From the NCBI GenBank assembly GCA_002367375.1, contig DFBR01000028.1, positions 39,091-45,630 on the forward strand: a stretch of 6,540 bases of DNA, read 5' to 3'. Source of the stretch: Erythrobacter sp. UBA3075. GTDB taxonomy: Bacteria; Pseudomonadota; Alphaproteobacteria; Sphingomonadales; Sphingomonadaceae. The notes below the pieces were generated by a model that did not search any database, had not been told where the DNA came from, and was given only the letters and a program-made list of their open reading frames with translations. The position numbers and the translations under genes are program-made. Of the stretch, positions 5,105 to 6,540 are shown piece after piece. The stretch's first letter is position 1; each line of letters starts with the position of its first letter.

Positions 5105-6540
5105 CATATGTCCTTCTTCTCGGCAGGAAGGGTTTCTTCATGCCCCGGACTCTGGGTCGGACCAGGTGTGAGGCCCGCTGTGCGGATCGGACCGGAATCG
5201 CCGCGCTTTGCGCCGACCTCACCTGTGTGCGGGGCTTTGCCCATCAGCCGCAGGATATACCAGATACCGATACCGAACACCGTGAAGTAGACGACGATGA
5301 ACGCCAGCAAGGACGCAGCGACAGCGGGCGCATCAAGCGGGCTCGCCGCATCGGCTGTGCGCAGCAGACCGTATATCACGTAAGGCTGGCGGCCGACTTC
5401 GGTCGTGATCCAGCCTGCCAGAACGGCGATAAAACCGGACGGTGCCATGACGATTGCAGCCTTGTGCAGCAGCGACCAGTCATACAGCCGCCCCCGCCAG
5501 CGCGCGACGAGGCTCCACAAACCGATACCGAGCATGGCGAAGCCAATGCCAACCATGATCCGGAATGACCAGAAGACCATTCCGACGGGAGGCTCTTCAT
5601 CATCGGGAATCGTGTCGAGCCCATCCATCGGCGCATCGAGATCGTGCTTGAGGATCAGCGAAGACAGCCTGGGTATCTGTATCGCGTAGCGGACAGTCTT
5701 CTCTTCGCTGTCCGGAATTCCGAACAGAATCAGCGGCGCGCCATCGGGGTGGCTGTCGAAGTGCCCTTCCATTGCCATGACCTTCTGCGGCTGATGCTCA
5801 AGCGTGTTGAGGCCATGAAGATCGCCTGCGAAAATCTGTAATGGTGTGACGAGCGCGGCCATCCACATCGCCATCGTGAACATCTTGCGTGCATGGGCGT
5901 TTGTCCGGTCTTTGAGCAGGTGCCACGCACCAACCCCGCCAACGACAAACGCGGTCGTCAAATAAGCTGCCATGACTGTGTGGACCAGACGATACGGAAA
6001 GCTGGGATTAAAGACGATGTCCCACCAGCTCGGGCCAGGCAGGAATTGGCCATTTGCACCCATCTCGAAACCAACCGGGGTCTGCATCCAGCTGTTGACC
6101 GAAAGAATCCAGAACGCGGACACAAATGTCCCGAGCGCCACCATGCAGGTCGCAGCGAAATGGAGCTTTTTGCCGACCTTGTTCATGCCGAACAGCATCA
6201 CGCCAAGGAAGCCTGCCTCAAGGAAGAAAGCCGTCAGCACTTCGTACGCCATCAATGGCCCGATCACCGGTCCAGCAACATCGGAAAATACCGACCAGTT
6301 GGTCCCGAACTGGTAGCTCATGACGATGCCGGAGACGACGCCCATCGCAAAAACGATGGCAAAAATCTTCACCCAGTATTTGAACAGATCAAGATACAGC
6401 TGCTTACCGGTCCTAAGCCACAACCCCTCGAGCACCATCAGGTAGCTCGCCAAGCCGATCGTGAAGGCCGGGAAGAAGAAGTGAAAGCTTATCGTAAACG
6501 CAAACTGCATGCGTGCCAGCAGCATGGCGTCGAACTGTTC
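5104..6540 (-). CDS. cydA: Cytochrome bd-type quinol oxidase subunit I, CioA-like (first codons beyond window)
   Basis: CydA/CioA carries the quinol site and the three haems that reduce O2 to water. Counting from the internal ATG at 6525, the expected ligands are present: H15 in SFHFFFPAFTIGLASY (E. coli H19), H182 in RLVHTVMAAYL (E. coli H186), and M324 in FRIMVG (E. coli M393). The acidic pair E95 and E103 is in AYEVLTAFFLE. The quinol loop is short, starting GDLHGLNTLEHQPQKVMAMEG, and the later motif GWITTEVGRQP is intact. The short loop and EHQP wording resemble cyanide-insensitive CioA rather than the long-loop E. coli enzyme. The frame stays open to the right edge and reads EQFDA before the 6525 ATG. 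Family members usually start a few residues before that, so the true start lies just outside. The C-terminal tail after about residue 430 is hydrophilic and poorly conserved. The promoter is not in view. Confidence 0.96.
   Translation of the reverse strand, partial: EQFDAMLLARMQFAFTISFHFFFPAFTIGLASYLMVLEGLWLRTGKQLYLDLFKYWVKIFAIVFAMGVVSGIVMSYQFGTNWSVFSDVAGPVIGPLMAYEVLTAFFLEAGFLGVMLFGMNKVGKKLHFAATCMVALGTFVSAFWILSVNSWMQTPVGFEMGANGQFLPGPSWWDIVFNPSFPYRLVHTVMAAYLTTAFVVGGVGAWHLLKDRTNAHARKMFTMAMWMAALVTPLQIFAGDLHGLNTLEHQPQKVMAMEGHFDSHPDGAPLILFGIPDSEEKTVRYAIQIPRLSSLILKHDLDAPMDGLDTIPDDEEPPVGMVFWSFRIMVGIGFAMLGIGLWSLVARWRGRLYDWSLLHKAAIVMAPSGFIAVLAGWITTEVGRQPYVIYGLLRTADAASPLDAPAVAASLLAFIVVYFTVFGIGIWYILRLMGKAPHTGEVGAKRGDSGPIRTAGLTPGPTQSPGHEETLPAEKKDI

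Noticed and set aside
4689..5290. Overlapping frames on both strands across the cydA/cydB junction
   Set aside because: They are shadows of cydB and the cydA tail. Neither contains hydrophobic segments or known motifs.
6524..6526. ATG near 6525 as the true start of cydA
   Set aside because: The frame is open to the edge and reads EQFDA before it. Family members begin a few residues upstream, so this is probably an internal methionine.

Overview
The window is a densely packed bacterial region in which every supported gene lies on the minus strand, so the reading order runs from high to low coordinates. The protein sequences (a cyanide-insensitive-type cytochrome bd oxidase, a DUF2474 small subunit, a DUF3365 haem lipoprotein, and a beta-CASP nuclease beside a type-2 thymidine phosphorylase) together with the moderately high GC content fit an alphaproteobacterium, perhaps of the sphingomonad/erythrobacter type. 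That placement is inference from protein style, not a database match.

Block 1 (6540 down to 2831) is a respiratory operon. It holds cydA/cioA (its first codons lie beyond the right edge), cydB/cioB, a 42-residue DUF2474 membrane peptide too short for ordinary gene calling, a DUF3365 (Tll0287-like) c-type haem lipoprotein, and a membrane-anchored cytochrome c'-like protein. The first three are joined by one-base TGATG overlaps, and the last two are 6 bases apart. The oxidase takes electrons from quinol and reduces O2 to water in the cytoplasmic membrane. The two downstream proteins place c-type haem on the periplasmic side, where they could bind NO or sense redox state. They are not needed for quinol oxidation itself.

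Block 2 (about 2830 to 2276) has no intact gene. It contains two recognisable relics: a PEMT/ICMT-family methyltransferase with an internal deletion and frameshift, and the first ~19 codons, with a good ribosome binding site, of an MBL-fold/rhodanese-type gene. It also holds a candidate promoter and a 7-bp inverted repeat in front of block 3. This looks like a deletion scar between two functional operons.

Block 3 (about 2275 to 1) is a two-gene operon with an ATGA overlap: an MBL/beta-CASP RNA-processing-type metallohydrolase, then a thymidine/AMP phosphorylase cut off by the left edge. The metallohydrolase has no ATG, GTG or TTG in front of its conserved N-terminal strand. An ATT codon behind a GGGGAG site is the best start, which would be a rare initiation codon. 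The pairing suggests RNA breakdown coupled to nucleotide or nucleoside salvage, but this is inference.

No plus-strand gene, RNA gene, CRISPR array, insertion sequence or convincing terminator was seen.
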